DNA of 64,000 bases, from NCBI RefSeq assembly GCF_007673775.1, contig NZ_VEAF01000008.1, forward strand, positions 62,001-126,000, read 5' to 3'. The position numbers were made by a program, and so were the translations under genes. The number at the start of each line of letters is the position of its first letter. The stretch's first letter is position 1. Of the stretch, positions 41,951-50,073 are shown piece after piece. Under the pieces are notes generated by a model, which saw nothing but the letters and a program-made list of their open reading frames with translations, was not told the origin of the DNA and made no database searches. This DNA is from Curtobacterium sp. 9128. Lineage in GTDB: Bacteria; Actinomycetota; Actinomycetes; Actinomycetales; Microbacteriaceae.

Positions 41951-42523
41951 TCAGCTGACCAGGGCGGCGACGGCGTCGACGACGACCTGCCGTCGCCGCG
42001 CCGGGGTCACCGCGCCCACGAGCGGCTCGAACCCCGGCGGCAGCGTGCTCCAGAGCGCCGCGATGCCGAGGACCAGGCCGAGCAGCACCGCCGGTCGGTG
42101 CCTGCGGGCGACCAGTCCGGCGCGCTGTGCGTGCTCGACGGCCTCGACCGCTCGGCGGTTGCCGGCCAGGACCGCTTCGATCGGACTGTGCTCCTGCCGT
42201 TCCAGGCGGTACCACGTGGCCAGACGCAGTGCCTCCGGCCGCCGGACGAAGCTGTCGTGCAGGCGTCCCGCGTACCCGGGCAGGTCCTCGGCCTCGAGCG
42301 GGACGTCCGCGAGCGTCTCGGCGACGGACTGCGCGACGACCGCGTCGAACAGCCCCTCCTTGCTGCCGAAGTAGTGGAAGACCTGCGCCTTGTTGCTCGA
42401 CGCCGCCGCGGCGATCCGCTCCACGCGGGACGCGGCGAGCCCGACGGCGGCGAACTCCGCACGCCCCGCGGTGAGGAGTCGCGCACGGACGGCGTCGGCG
42501 GGCGGGGGCGTGAAGGCGGCCAT
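41951..42523 (-). CDS. TetR-family transcriptional regulator
   Basis: A 190-residue TetR protein. The helix-turn-helix lies at about 14-60 (RLLTAGRAEFAAVGLAASRV, ERIAAAASSNKAQVFHYFGS, KEGLFDAVVA). The C-terminal ligand domain is of no named type. The start is ATG 42523 with TAGCGT 7 nt upstream. It is convergent with the lipoprotein gene and lies 53 bp downstream of the DUF2891 gene on the same strand; its target is not evident. Confidence 0.85.
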   Translation of the reverse strand: MAAFTPPPADAVRARLLTAGRAEFAAVGLAASRVERIAAAASSNKAQVFHYFGSKEGLFDAVVAQSVAETLADVPLEAEDLPGYAGRLHDSFVRRPEALRLATWYRLERQEHSPIEAVLAGNRRAVEAVEHAQRAGLVARRHRPAVLLGLVLGIAALWSTLPPGFEPLVGAVTPARRRQVVVDAVAALVS

Positions 42524-42576
42524 GCCGACCACGCTACCGACTGCGCGCCCGGGCACGCGGCAGCCCGAGCGCCCGG

Positions 42577-43605
42577 TCAGCGTGCAGCGTGCTCGCGGGC
42601 CTCCATCGCGTCCCAGGCGAAGCTCGCCAGCCAGTGCGTGGAGTAGTACTCCTCGCCGACGCTCGCGGCCAGCCCGGAGGCGAGGAGCCGGTCGGCGGCC
42701 TCGTCGAGCAGTCCCCCGAGCGGATCACCATCGCCGAGGGCATCGGCGATGCGGCGCGCGGCCCCGGCGCGCGACAGGTCGAGCCCGAACAGGTGCACCT
42801 GCTGCGGGTCGTTCTCGTCGCGGACGGTCGTGGAGGTCAGGATCGCGTCCCCCGCCCGCACCTCGGCCAGGAACGCACGGGCCCACGGCGCGAACTCGGG
42901 CGCAGGCAGCACCGCCCGCATGAGGTCGGCCTCGGCGAGCCCGGCGGAGAGGAAGTCGTGTCCGCTCCGCTCCCAGGCGAAGGGCCACCCGGCGTCGTCG
43001 CCGAACCACGCACGGGCAGTGCGCTCGCAAGTGGCGGCGAGGGCGTCCCGCCCGAGTGACCGTGCCGCCTCGAGCACGAGCAGCAGGCCGAACGCGGAGT
43101 TCGCGTGCACGCCGTGGCGCACCGGATGAGCGGCGCCGTCCACCCATGCCGTGACGAGCTCCTCCACGACGTCGACGACGGGGACGAACCCGGGTGCGAG
43201 CTCCCGGACCGCCGGGGACTCGGACGCGGACACCTCGGCGGCGAGCCGCATCAGCCAGGCCCACCCGTAGGGGCGCTCGTAGTGCGGCGTCCCGCGGAGG
43301 TACGCCGCCTCCGTCGCCAGGTGGGTGGCACTGAGGTGGGCCTGCAGGACGGAGGTGATCCGGGCCTCCGGTCCGGCCGGCAGTCCGAAGGCGACCAGGC
43401 GCGCGGCGAGCCAGTGCATGTGCACGGAGGAGTGCCAGTCGTACGACGTCGCGAACGCCGGGTGCAGTTCCACCGGCAGTGCGCGGTCGTCCGGGCCGGA
43501 CGTCGTGTGGTGCGCCGCGTACGGGTACTCGCGGGTGGTGTTGTCCGCCGCGACGGCGGCGAACCGTTCTGCCCAGGCGGCGCGGGCGAGGTCAGAATGC
43601 GACAA
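42577..43605 (-). CDS. DUF2891 family protein
   Basis: A 342-residue soluble DUF2891 protein. The family block is HPAFATSYDWHSSVHMHWLA (about 48-67), with RPYGWAWLMRLAAE and GVHANSAFGLLLVLEAAR further on; the fold resembles an alpha-barrel glycosidase-like scaffold. DUF2891 genes often accompany DUF969 and DUF979, as here. The TTG at 43605 overlaps the DUF979 stop by 14 nt and no later ATG/GTG fits, so it is the likely start and coupled to the transporter genes. Enzymatic role unknown. Confidence 0.84.
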   Translation of the reverse strand: MSHSDLARAAWAERFAAVAADNTTREYPYAAHHTTSGPDDRALPVELHPAFATSYDWHSSVHMHWLAARLVAFGLPAGPEARITSVLQAHLSATHLATEAAYLRGTPHYERPYGWAWLMRLAAEVSASESPAVRELAPGFVPVVDVVEELVTAWVDGAAHPVRHGVHANSAFGLLLVLEAARSLGRDALAATCERTARAWFGDDAGWPFAWERSGHDFLSAGLAEADLMRAVLPAPEFAPWARAFLAEVRAGDAILTSTTVRDENDPQQVHLFGLDLSRAGAARRIADALGDGDPLGGLLDEAADRLLASGLAASVGEEYYSTHWLASFAWDAMEAREHAAR

Positions 43606-44677
43606 GGTACATGACTCCCATGTTCACGACGAGCAGGATGACGGCGGTCGGGATCTGCGCCTTGATCGGCCCGTACTTGTCCCGCATCTCGAGCAGGGCC
43701 GCCGGGACCAGGTTGAAGTTCGCCGCCATCGGCGTGACCAGGGTGCCGCAGAAGCCGGCGAGCATGCCGATGGCGAAGACCGCGGCGGGGTTGCCGTCGA
43801 AGCCCTGGACCAACACCGGCCACCCGATCGCGGCCGTCATGATCGGGAACGCGGCGAACGCGTTGCCCATGATGACCGTGAACAGGGCCATGCCCAGGCA
43901 GTAGACGACGACCGCGGCGATGAGCGAACCACCGGGCAGGATCGACCCGATGATCGTGCCGACGGCGCTGCCGACGCCGGCCTGCGTGAAGACGATGCCG
44001 AGCGTCGAGAGCATCTGCGGCAGGAGTGCTGCCCACCCGATCGCCTGCAGCAGGCGTCCGCCCTCGCGGATCGGCGTGGCGACGGATGGTGGGCGGAGGA
44101 CGAACACGGCGACCACGACCGCCAGGACGGAGCCGATGCCGAGACCGGTCAGGGTGGCACTGCCCTCGGCGAGGAGCGGCTTCCCGCCGACGGACACGAG
44201 GGGGCCGAGCGTCGCGACGAGCACGGCGACCACGGGGACGACGAGGGCCGGCACGAACAGCCGGTTGCCGAAGCGGGCCGCGAGGGTCGCGCGTTCGTCG
44301 GGCGACGTGGTCGCGAGGACGCCGGTGCTGCCGGGCTTGACCACGGCACCGGTCGGCTCAGCCGGTCCGGTCTCCGCCCCGACCCCGGCACCGGGGATGC
44401 TCGCGACGCGGGTCCGGCTCGGCCGACCGCCGCGGGCTGTGGTCCCGGTGAAGCCGAGGCCGGCGAGCGCCACCATCACGAGCACCGCGACACCGAGCGC
44501 CCATGCCGGGGCCGTCTTCGCCGCGACGAAGGTGCCGTAGAAGAAGGACAGCCCGAGGATGCCCCAGAACGCCGCGTTGCCGAGGCGCTTGGCGTGGGTG
44601 GTGTCCGTGACGATGAGCACCGACACCGCGATGAAGAACGCGCCGATGAGCCAGTAGAGCCATTCGCTGGTGATCAC
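43592..44677 (-). CDS. DUF979 membrane protein (putative 5-oxoproline transporter component)
   Basis: A 361-residue polytopic protein with about ten hydrophobic helices, DUF979 family. Key blocks are SEWLYWLIGAFFIAVSVLIV at the N-terminus, VIMGNAFAAFPIMTAAIG and FCGTLVTPMAANFNLVPAAL near the C-terminus. DUF969 and DUF979 form a two-part permease often encoded with 5-oxoproline or pyroglutamyl-peptide enzymes. The GTG start overlaps the DUF969 stop (GTGA). Control by the same operator as pxpABC supports 5-oxoproline as substrate; this remains inference. Confidence 0.87.
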   Translation of the reverse strand: MITSEWLYWLIGAFFIAVSVLIVTDTTHAKRLGNAAFWGILGLSFFYGTFVAAKTAPAWALGVAVLVMVALAGLGFTGTTARGGRPSRTRVASIPGAGVGAETGPAEPTGAVVKPGSTGVLATTSPDERATLAARFGNRLFVPALVVPVVAVLVATLGPLVSVGGKPLLAEGSATLTGLGIGSVLAVVVAVFVLRPPSVATPIREGGRLLQAIGWAALLPQMLSTLGIVFTQAGVGSAVGTIIGSILPGGSLIAAVVVYCLGMALFTVIMGNAFAAFPIMTAAIGWPVLVQGFDGNPAAVFAIGMLAGFCGTLVTPMAANFNLVPAALLEMRDKYGPIKAQIPTAVILLVVNMGVMYLVAF

Positions 44678-45381
44678 GCGTGGACCTCCGTGTCGGCGGC
44701 CGCGCCGCGCATGTCGGCTGCCATCCGGTCGAGCTTCCGGTCGAGCAACAGCAGCCTGGTGCCGTGCACGAGGAGGGCCGCGATGCCGGTCGGGATCGCC
44801 CAGAGCGCCAGGTCGATCGGTTCGAGCGACAGCCCGTAGGTGGTGTCGACGAAGGTCGTGATGAGCAGGATCGACCCGACGGCGACGAAGACGTCCTCGC
44901 CGAAGAAGACCCCGACGGTGTCCGACGACGCCGAGAAGCCCTTGATCTTCTCGCGCATCGACTCGTCGATCCGGCCGTACTTCTTGATCGCGGCCCCCTC
45001 GGCCATCGGGTTCACGAGCGGGCGGACGGTCTGTGCGGGACCGCCGATGCTGGTCAGCCCGACTGCGGCCGTGACCTGCCGGACCGCGAGGTAGCCCGCG
45101 AGGATGCGCCCGGTCGTGAGCCGGTCCAGCTTGGCGATGAGGCGCTTGGCCTGGTCCTGGAGGCCGTAGCGCTCGATGAGCCCGATGACCGGCAGGACCA
45201 GTGCGAACGTGGTGACCGACCGGCTCGAGGCGAACCCGTTGCCGAACGCGTCGAGGATGCCGACGGGACCGATCCCGCCGATGGCCGCGGTGACGATGCC
45301 CGCGACGGTCACCACGAGCAGCGCGTTGACGCGCAACGCGAACCCGATGATGACGACGGCGACGCCGATGAGGACGAACAT
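44674..45381 (-). CDS. DUF969 membrane protein (putative 5-oxoproline transporter component)
   Basis: A 235-residue DUF969 protein with about six helices: VLIGVAVVIIGFALRVNALL first, then LVLPVIGLIERYGLQDQA, RQVTAAVGLTSIGGPAQTVR and SSDTVGVFFGEDVFVAVGS. It is the first gene of the DUF969-DUF979-DUF2891 operon. Its start is 18 bp from a perfect GntR-type dyad and it faces the GntR gene. Partner of DUF979. Confidence 0.88.
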   Translation of the reverse strand: MFVLIGVAVVIIGFALRVNALLVVTVAGIVTAAIGGIGPVGILDAFGNGFASSRSVTTFALVLPVIGLIERYGLQDQAKRLIAKLDRLTTGRILAGYLAVRQVTAAVGLTSIGGPAQTVRPLVNPMAEGAAIKKYGRIDESMREKIKGFSASSDTVGVFFGEDVFVAVGSILLITTFVDTTYGLSLEPIDLALWAIPTGIAALLVHGTRLLLLDRKLDRMAADMRGAAADTEVHA

Positions 45382-45398
45382 GCGGGACAGTCTGGACG

Positions 45399-45415
45399 CG
45401 ATTGTTCAACAATCG
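45399..45415. promoter_or_regulatory. GntR-type operator between DUF969 and the regulator gene
   Basis: CGATTGTT-C-AACAATCG is a perfect 8-bp dyad with a 1-nt centre. Its core TTGTT-N-AACAA is the same as at the pxpA promoter. Confidence 0.75.
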
Positions 45416-45487
45416 CAAGCACCTCGGGAGATCTGTAACACGGTGGTCACACGCGGCCCGGTGGAGGGCTCATGCCAGGATCGGGGC

Positions 45488-46132
45488 ATGACCCGTTCCG
45501 TCGGCAGTGCCGAGGCCGCCGCCTCGCGGCTCCGCTCGGCGATCGCCGACGGCGCGTACGCACCCGGTGCGCAGCTGTCCGAGGAGCGGTTGAGCGACCA
45601 GCTCGGCGTGTCCCGGAACACCCTGCGCGAGGCGTTCCGGCTGCTCGCACGCGACCGACTCGTGGAGCACGTCTTCAACCGCGGGGTGTTCGTCCGCCGG
45701 CTCTCGGCCGACGACGTCGGCGACCTCTACGTGGCACGACGGGTGCTCGAGGAGGCGGCCGTCCGGTCCTGCACCCCGGGGTCGTCGGCACTCGACGCCG
45801 CCGCGACCGCGGTCGACGCCGCCCGTGCCGCCGCTGCGGTCGGCGACTGGCGCGCGGTCGGCACGGCGGACATCGCCTTCCACGCCGCGCTGGTGCGGGC
45901 GGTCCCGAGCACGAGGGTCCACGCCCTGATGGACGCGCTGCTGGCCGAGATGCGGCTCGCCTTCCTGACGACGGACGACCCGGCGTCGTTCCACGCCGGC
46001 TTCGTCGACCGGAACCAGGAGATCGTCGCGGCCCTGCGCGCCGGCGACACCGACGGCGCGTCCGCGCTGCTCGCCAGCTACCTCGACGACGCGGAGCGGA
46101 CGCTGCGGTCCGCCGCGGTGAACACCCGCTGA
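45488..46132 (+). CDS. GntR/FCD-family regulator, candidate controller of 5-oxoproline genes
   Basis: A 214-residue GntR protein of the FadR/FCD subgroup. The N-terminal winged helix (residues about 8-72) has GAQLSEERLSDQLGVSRNTL and REAFRLLARDRLVEHVFN. The FCD domain (about 80-205) has ADIAFHAALVRAV, where the Asp and His would hold a metal with a carboxylate ligand. It is divergent from DUF969 with a perfect dyad in between. The same dyad at pxpA suggests a shared regulon; the natural effector may be 5-oxoproline. CAGGAT lies 6 nt before the ATG. Confidence 0.87.
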   Translation: MTRSVGSAEAAASRLRSAIADGAYAPGAQLSEERLSDQLGVSRNTLREAFRLLARDRLVEHVFNRGVFVRRLSADDVGDLYVARRVLEEAAVRSCTPGSSALDAAATAVDAARAAAAVGDWRAVGTADIAFHAALVRAVPSTRVHALMDALLAEMRLAFLTTDDPASFHAGFVDRNQEIVAALRAGDTDGASALLASYLDDAERTLRSAAVNTR

Positions 46133-46242
46133 CGGACTGGAGGCTCGGAGCGGGTCCGTCGTGCGCCGTTCGCCCCTCCGGCGCGGGCCCGTCGCGCGCC
46201 GGTCGACCCGTCCAGCACGGCACCGCCGACGCCGGGATCGCC

Positions 46243-46275
46243 GCTCATCATCATGAGCAGCAGTAATCCGTATGA
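46243..46275 (+). promoter_or_regulatory. Putative LacI operators upstream of the PL8 lyase
   Basis: GCTCAT-CATC-ATGAGC (46243-46258) and TAAT-CCGT-ATGA (46264-46275) are spaced 19 bp centre to centre. A -35-like TTGACC follows at 46281-46286. The consensus TCAT-N4-ATGA recurs twice before the LacI gene. Confidence 0.6.
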
Positions 46276-46363
46276 GCACCTTGACCGGGGTGCGCAGCGG
46301 CGCAGATCATCGGGGTCGTGACGGGCACCGCCGCCCGCCACGGGACGATCCCCGGAGGACGCA

Positions 46364-48841
46364 ATGCCTGCTCGATCCACCTCGTTCGACCTCTCCCGCC
46401 GGTCGCTGCTCGTCGGAGCCTCGGCCGTCGCGGCACTCGCCACGGTCGACACCGTCGCCGTTCCGTGGCGCGCGTCGGCTGCGGTGACGACCGACTTCGA
46501 CCGGTTCCGGTCGCAGTGGCTCGGGACGCTCGTCGCCGACTACGACACGTCCGATCCGGTGCTCGTCACGTACGTGCAGGACACCGCCGTCGCCGCGGAC
46601 GCGTTCTGGCGCGGGACGACGCCACTGGACACCTCCACGGACCGGACGACCCTGTGGGCGGACCTCGCGAGCCCGACCACCTCGTCGACGGTGACGAGCA
46701 CCGCCAACCGTCTCCGGCAGCTCGCGCTGGCACTGCGGTCCGCAGGATCGAGCCTGTCCGGGAACGGCGCGCTCCGCGCTGACCTGGTGTCAGCGCTCGA
46801 CTGGTTCCTCGCGCACAAGTACGACGCCACGTCGTACCACGACAACTGGTGGGACTGGCAGATCGGCACCCCGCTCGCGCTGAACGACTTCGTGGTCCTG
46901 ATGTACGACGACCTCTCTGCGGACCAGATCAGCCGAGCGATGGCAGCGATCGCACACTACGAACCCGACCCGAAGGTGACGGGTGGCCTGACCTCGACGG
47001 GCGCGAACCGCAACTGGGCCTGCGCCGTGACGATGCTGCGCGGAGCGATCAGCCGCGACCAGGCGGTGGTCGACGGCGCACGGCACGACCTCGAGACGAT
47101 CTTCCCGTACGCGACGGCGGGCGACGGCATGTACACCGACGGCGGCTTCGTGCAGCACGTGACCTACGCGTACACCGCCGGGTACGGCCTGTCGCTCCTG
47201 CAGGTCCTCGGCACGGTCATGATCGCCGCGTCGGACACCCCGTGGGCGTTCTCGACCGGACAGGTGGCGGAGGTGTTCGACTGGACGCAGGACAACTACG
47301 CACCGTGGATCTACGGCGGCGGCCTGATGGACATGAACCACGGTCGCGGGATCTCGCGGTTCTACGAGACGGACCGTCGGCAGGGACGGCTCGTGCTCGG
47401 CGTCCTGCTCCAGCTCGCGGCGGTGTTCCCGGCGGCTCCGGCGCTGCAGCTCCGGTCCCAGGTCAAGGGGTGGATCGCCGCGTACGACTCGTACGCGTTC
47501 GACGGCAGCACCCCGGGCGAGCGGCAGCCGGGGTTCTTCGAGTACGACCCGGTGCCGATCCAGCAGGTGTTGCTCACGTCGGTGGTCCTCGGCCGCGCAC
47601 TCATGGCGGACTCCAGCGTCCCGACGGGCCAGGAGTCGACCAGGACCGTCGTCGCGACCTCGATGGCCCGCGCGGTGCACCGGCGACCCGGGTTCGCGAT
47701 GGGCTTCGCCATGGAGACCACCGCGATCAAGCCCTACGAGTGTGCGAACGGCGAGAACCGGATGGGCTGGTACCAGGGCGAAGGCGCCGTGTACCTGTAC
47801 CTGCCGAACCAGCTCGGCCAGTGGGCGAACGAGTGGTGGCCCACCGCCGACAAGACCCGCATCCCCGGGACGACCGTCGTGCAGCAGACCCCGACGGTCG
47901 GCGTCGGCGTCCGCTCCACCGTCGCGAACACCTGGGCGGGTGGCGCGGTGCTCGACGGCGACGCAGCCGTCGGCATGGGCTTGTCATTCCGAACCCAGCC
48001 ACTCCGCGCTCGGAAGTCGTGGTTCTGCATCGGCGACGTCGTCGTGTGCCTGGGTGCGGGGATCACGAGCACCGACGGCAACGTCATCCAGACGATCGTC
48101 GAACAGCGCAACGTCGGGCCGGCCGGCCGCACGGCACCGATCATCGACGGCACGCTGTTCGACACCGTCCGGAGCACCCCCACCGCGTTCACCCCGAACT
48201 GGGCGTACATCCCGAACACCGGCGGCTACCTGTTCCCGGAGGACGACACGACGGTGCAGGTCGTGCGCGAGGACCGCACCGGGAAGTGGACGGACATGGA
48301 CGACCGCGGCACGTACGAGGACGACACGACGTACTCGCGGCGGTTCATCGGGTTCTGGATCGACCACGGCGCGGACCCCACCGATGCCGAGTACGCCTAC
48401 ATCCAGCTCCCCGGAGCGACCCAGGCGCAGGTCGCCGGCGCCGCTGTGACCGCGGCGGACGTGACGATCGTCGCGAACACCGCCGACGTGCAGGCCGTGA
48501 CGCGGAGGACGGCCGCGACGACGAGCGCCGGCCACGTCACCATGGCCAACTTCTGGAAGGCCACCACGCCGCCGGCGGCCGCGGGCATCCAGGTCGACCA
48601 GCGCGCCTCCGTCGTGCTCAGGCGGCAGGGCGACCAGCTCGCCGTCGCCGTGAGCGACCCGACCCAGCGGGTCACCGGCGACGTGGTCGTGACGCTCGAC
48701 AGCGCGGTGCTCGAGCGCGACCCGGCAGACCCGGGCGACGCCGAGGTCCGCGTGGTCGCGACGACCCCCCGCCTGCAGATCGCGGTGCCGGTCGGCGGTG
48801 CCGCGGGGAGGTCGTTCGTGGCCAGGTTCCGGACCGCCTGA
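46364..48841 (+). CDS. Polysaccharide lyase family 8 (hyaluronate/xanthan-type), Tat-exported
   Basis: An 825-residue secreted lyase that cleaves uronic-acid-containing polysaccharides by beta-elimination. The twin-arginine signal is at residues 11-40 (SRRSLLVGASAVAALATV). The alpha/alpha toroid has the aromatic patch NWWDWQIGTP (161-170), catalytic Asn215 in TGANRNW, His265 and Tyr274 in GGFVQHVTYAYTAGYG and Arg328/Arg332 in MNHGRGISR. The central beta domain has NGENRMGWYQGEGAVYLY. Length and order fit PL8; whether the polymer is hyaluronan, chondroitin, xanthan or a plant/bacterial glucuronan cannot be read. A LacI gene follows and shares its operator motif. Confidence 0.9.
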   Translation: MPARSTSFDLSRRSLLVGASAVAALATVDTVAVPWRASAAVTTDFDRFRSQWLGTLVADYDTSDPVLVTYVQDTAVAADAFWRGTTPLDTSTDRTTLWADLASPTTSSTVTSTANRLRQLALALRSAGSSLSGNGALRADLVSALDWFLAHKYDATSYHDNWWDWQIGTPLALNDFVVLMYDDLSADQISRAMAAIAHYEPDPKVTGGLTSTGANRNWACAVTMLRGAISRDQAVVDGARHDLETIFPYATAGDGMYTDGGFVQHVTYAYTAGYGLSLLQVLGTVMIAASDTPWAFSTGQVAEVFDWTQDNYAPWIYGGGLMDMNHGRGISRFYETDRRQGRLVLGVLLQLAAVFPAAPALQLRSQVKGWIAAYDSYAFDGSTPGERQPGFFEYDPVPIQQVLLTSVVLGRALMADSSVPTGQESTRTVVATSMARAVHRRPGFAMGFAMETTAIKPYECANGENRMGWYQGEGAVYLYLPNQLGQWANEWWPTADKTRIPGTTVVQQTPTVGVGVRSTVANTWAGGAVLDGDAAVGMGLSFRTQPLRARKSWFCIGDVVVCLGAGITSTDGNVIQTIVEQRNVGPAGRTAPIIDGTLFDTVRSTPTAFTPNWAYIPNTGGYLFPEDDTTVQVVREDRTGKWTDMDDRGTYEDDTTYSRRFIGFWIDHGADPTDAEYAYIQLPGATQAQVAGAAVTAADVTIVANTADVQAVTRRTAATTSAGHVTMANFWKATTPPAAAGIQVDQRASVVLRRQGDQLAVAVSDPTQRVTGDVVVTLDSAVLERDPADPGDAEVRVVATTPRLQIAVPVGGAAGRSFVARFRTA

Positions 48842-48877
48842 GCCGGCACAGGATCGCTTCCGGAGAAATTCCGCTGA

Positions 48878-48923
48878 TCATACGTATGACCGCGCGGGAT
48901 CGCGTACGGTCATCCGCATGACC
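48878..48923 (+). promoter_or_regulatory. Putative autoregulatory LacI operators
   Basis: TCAT-ACGT-ATGA (48878-48889) is a perfect palindrome and GGTCAT-CCGC-ATGACC (48908-48923) has perfect 6-bp arms. Their centres are 32 bp apart, close to three helical turns. Both lie upstream of the lacI-type ATG at 48959. Confidence 0.65.
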
Positions 48924-48958
48924 TCATCGACGAGGTCCCGAGCTCCGGAGCAGAACCC

Positions 48959-50020
48959 ATGCCAGCACCCCGCGCACGCGTCACGCAGCGCATGATCGCC
49001 GACATCGCCGGCGTGAGTCAGTCGACCGTGTCGCTGGTGCTCAACGGCAAGGCCGACGAGTCGCGCCGCATCCCGGCTGCGACGCGCGACCGCGTGCTCG
49101 ACGTCATCCGGGAGACCACCTACGTCGCGAACCCGGTCGCTCGGAGCCTCGCCGGGGCCACGAACGACCTCATCGGCGTCTTCACGTACGAACCGGCGTT
49201 CCCCACCCGCTCGTCGGACTTCTACACGCCGCTGCTCACGGGCATCGAGAGCGCGGCGGAGCAGGTCACCGCGGACCTCCTGGTCTTCACGAGCACCCCT
49301 GTGGTCGACGGTCGACGACGGCTCTTCCACGAGTCGAACCGGCTCCGGCTGGCAGACGGCTGCATCCTGCTCGGCAGGGAGATGGACGCCGACGAGCTCG
49401 AGCGGCTCCTGGCCACGGACTACCCCTTCGTGGCCATCGGCCGACGTGACGCCGCCCACGGCCGGGTGCCCTACATCGGTGTGGACTACGCCTCGGCCAC
49501 GCGGGAGCTGGTGCAGCGCGCACTCGACCTCGGGCACACCCGGTTCGGCCTGCTGCGCCTCTCCCTGGGTGCCGAGTCGTCCCGAGACCGCCACGACGGG
49601 ATCGTCGACGCCCTCGCCGGAGCAGGGCTCGACGCCGCAGCAGCGTTGACCGAGGCCACGGTGACCGACCACCCGACCGTCGCCGACGCCTGGGAGGCGA
49701 TCCGGGCCTCCAGTCCGACCGTCGTCCTCGTCGAGGACCCGGACGACGGCGAGGAGCTGCTCGACCTGCTCTCCGCCGCCGGCGTCGCGGTCCCGGCTGC
49801 GGTCTCGGTGGTCGTGCTCGGCGAGCACACCCGCCATCGCGACCGCGGGACGGACGTGACGCGGCTGAGTGCACCGCGCACCGAACTCGGCGCGCGTGCC
49901 GTCACGGCCCTGACGGAGCGCATCGCCGCGGTGCAACGGGGTGAAGCGCCACCCCCGGTCCAGGAGCTGCTCGCCTGCGCCATCGTCGACGGGACGACAC
50001 TCGGCCCGCCGTCGCGCTGA
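48959..50020 (+). CDS. LacI-family transcriptional regulator
   Basis: A 353-residue LacI protein. The DNA-binding domain (residues 8-55) has RMIADIAGVSQSTVSLVLNG and the hinge VARSLAGATNDLIGVF. The sugar-binding domain starts near 65 (TYEPAFPTRSSDFYTPLLTG). It is placed between the lyase and the FAD/HyuA operon and all are on the plus strand. Dyads TCAT-N4-ATGA lie upstream of this gene and of the lyase but none before the FAD gene, which is only 54 bp downstream and probably shares its transcript. Effector unknown. Confidence 0.9.
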   Translation: MPAPRARVTQRMIADIAGVSQSTVSLVLNGKADESRRIPAATRDRVLDVIRETTYVANPVARSLAGATNDLIGVFTYEPAFPTRSSDFYTPLLTGIESAAEQVTADLLVFTSTPVVDGRRRLFHESNRLRLADGCILLGREMDADELERLLATDYPFVAIGRRDAAHGRVPYIGVDYASATRELVQRALDLGHTRFGLLRLSLGAESSRDRHDGIVDALAGAGLDAAAALTEATVTDHPTVADAWEAIRASSPTVVLVEDPDDGEELLDLLSAAGVAVPAAVSVVVLGEHTRHRDRGTDVTRLSAPRTELGARAVTALTERIAAVQRGEAPPPVQELLACAIVDGTTLGPPSR

Positions 50021-50073
50021 ACCCACCCCGCCACCACCCGCACACCACCCCCCTCGACAGGAGTCGCTGCACC

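Noticed and set aside
46133..46180. A sixth member of the hairpin family after the GntR gene
   Set aside because: Only the left arm resembles the family (GGAGGCTCGG); I find no matching right arm, so at most it is a decayed copy.
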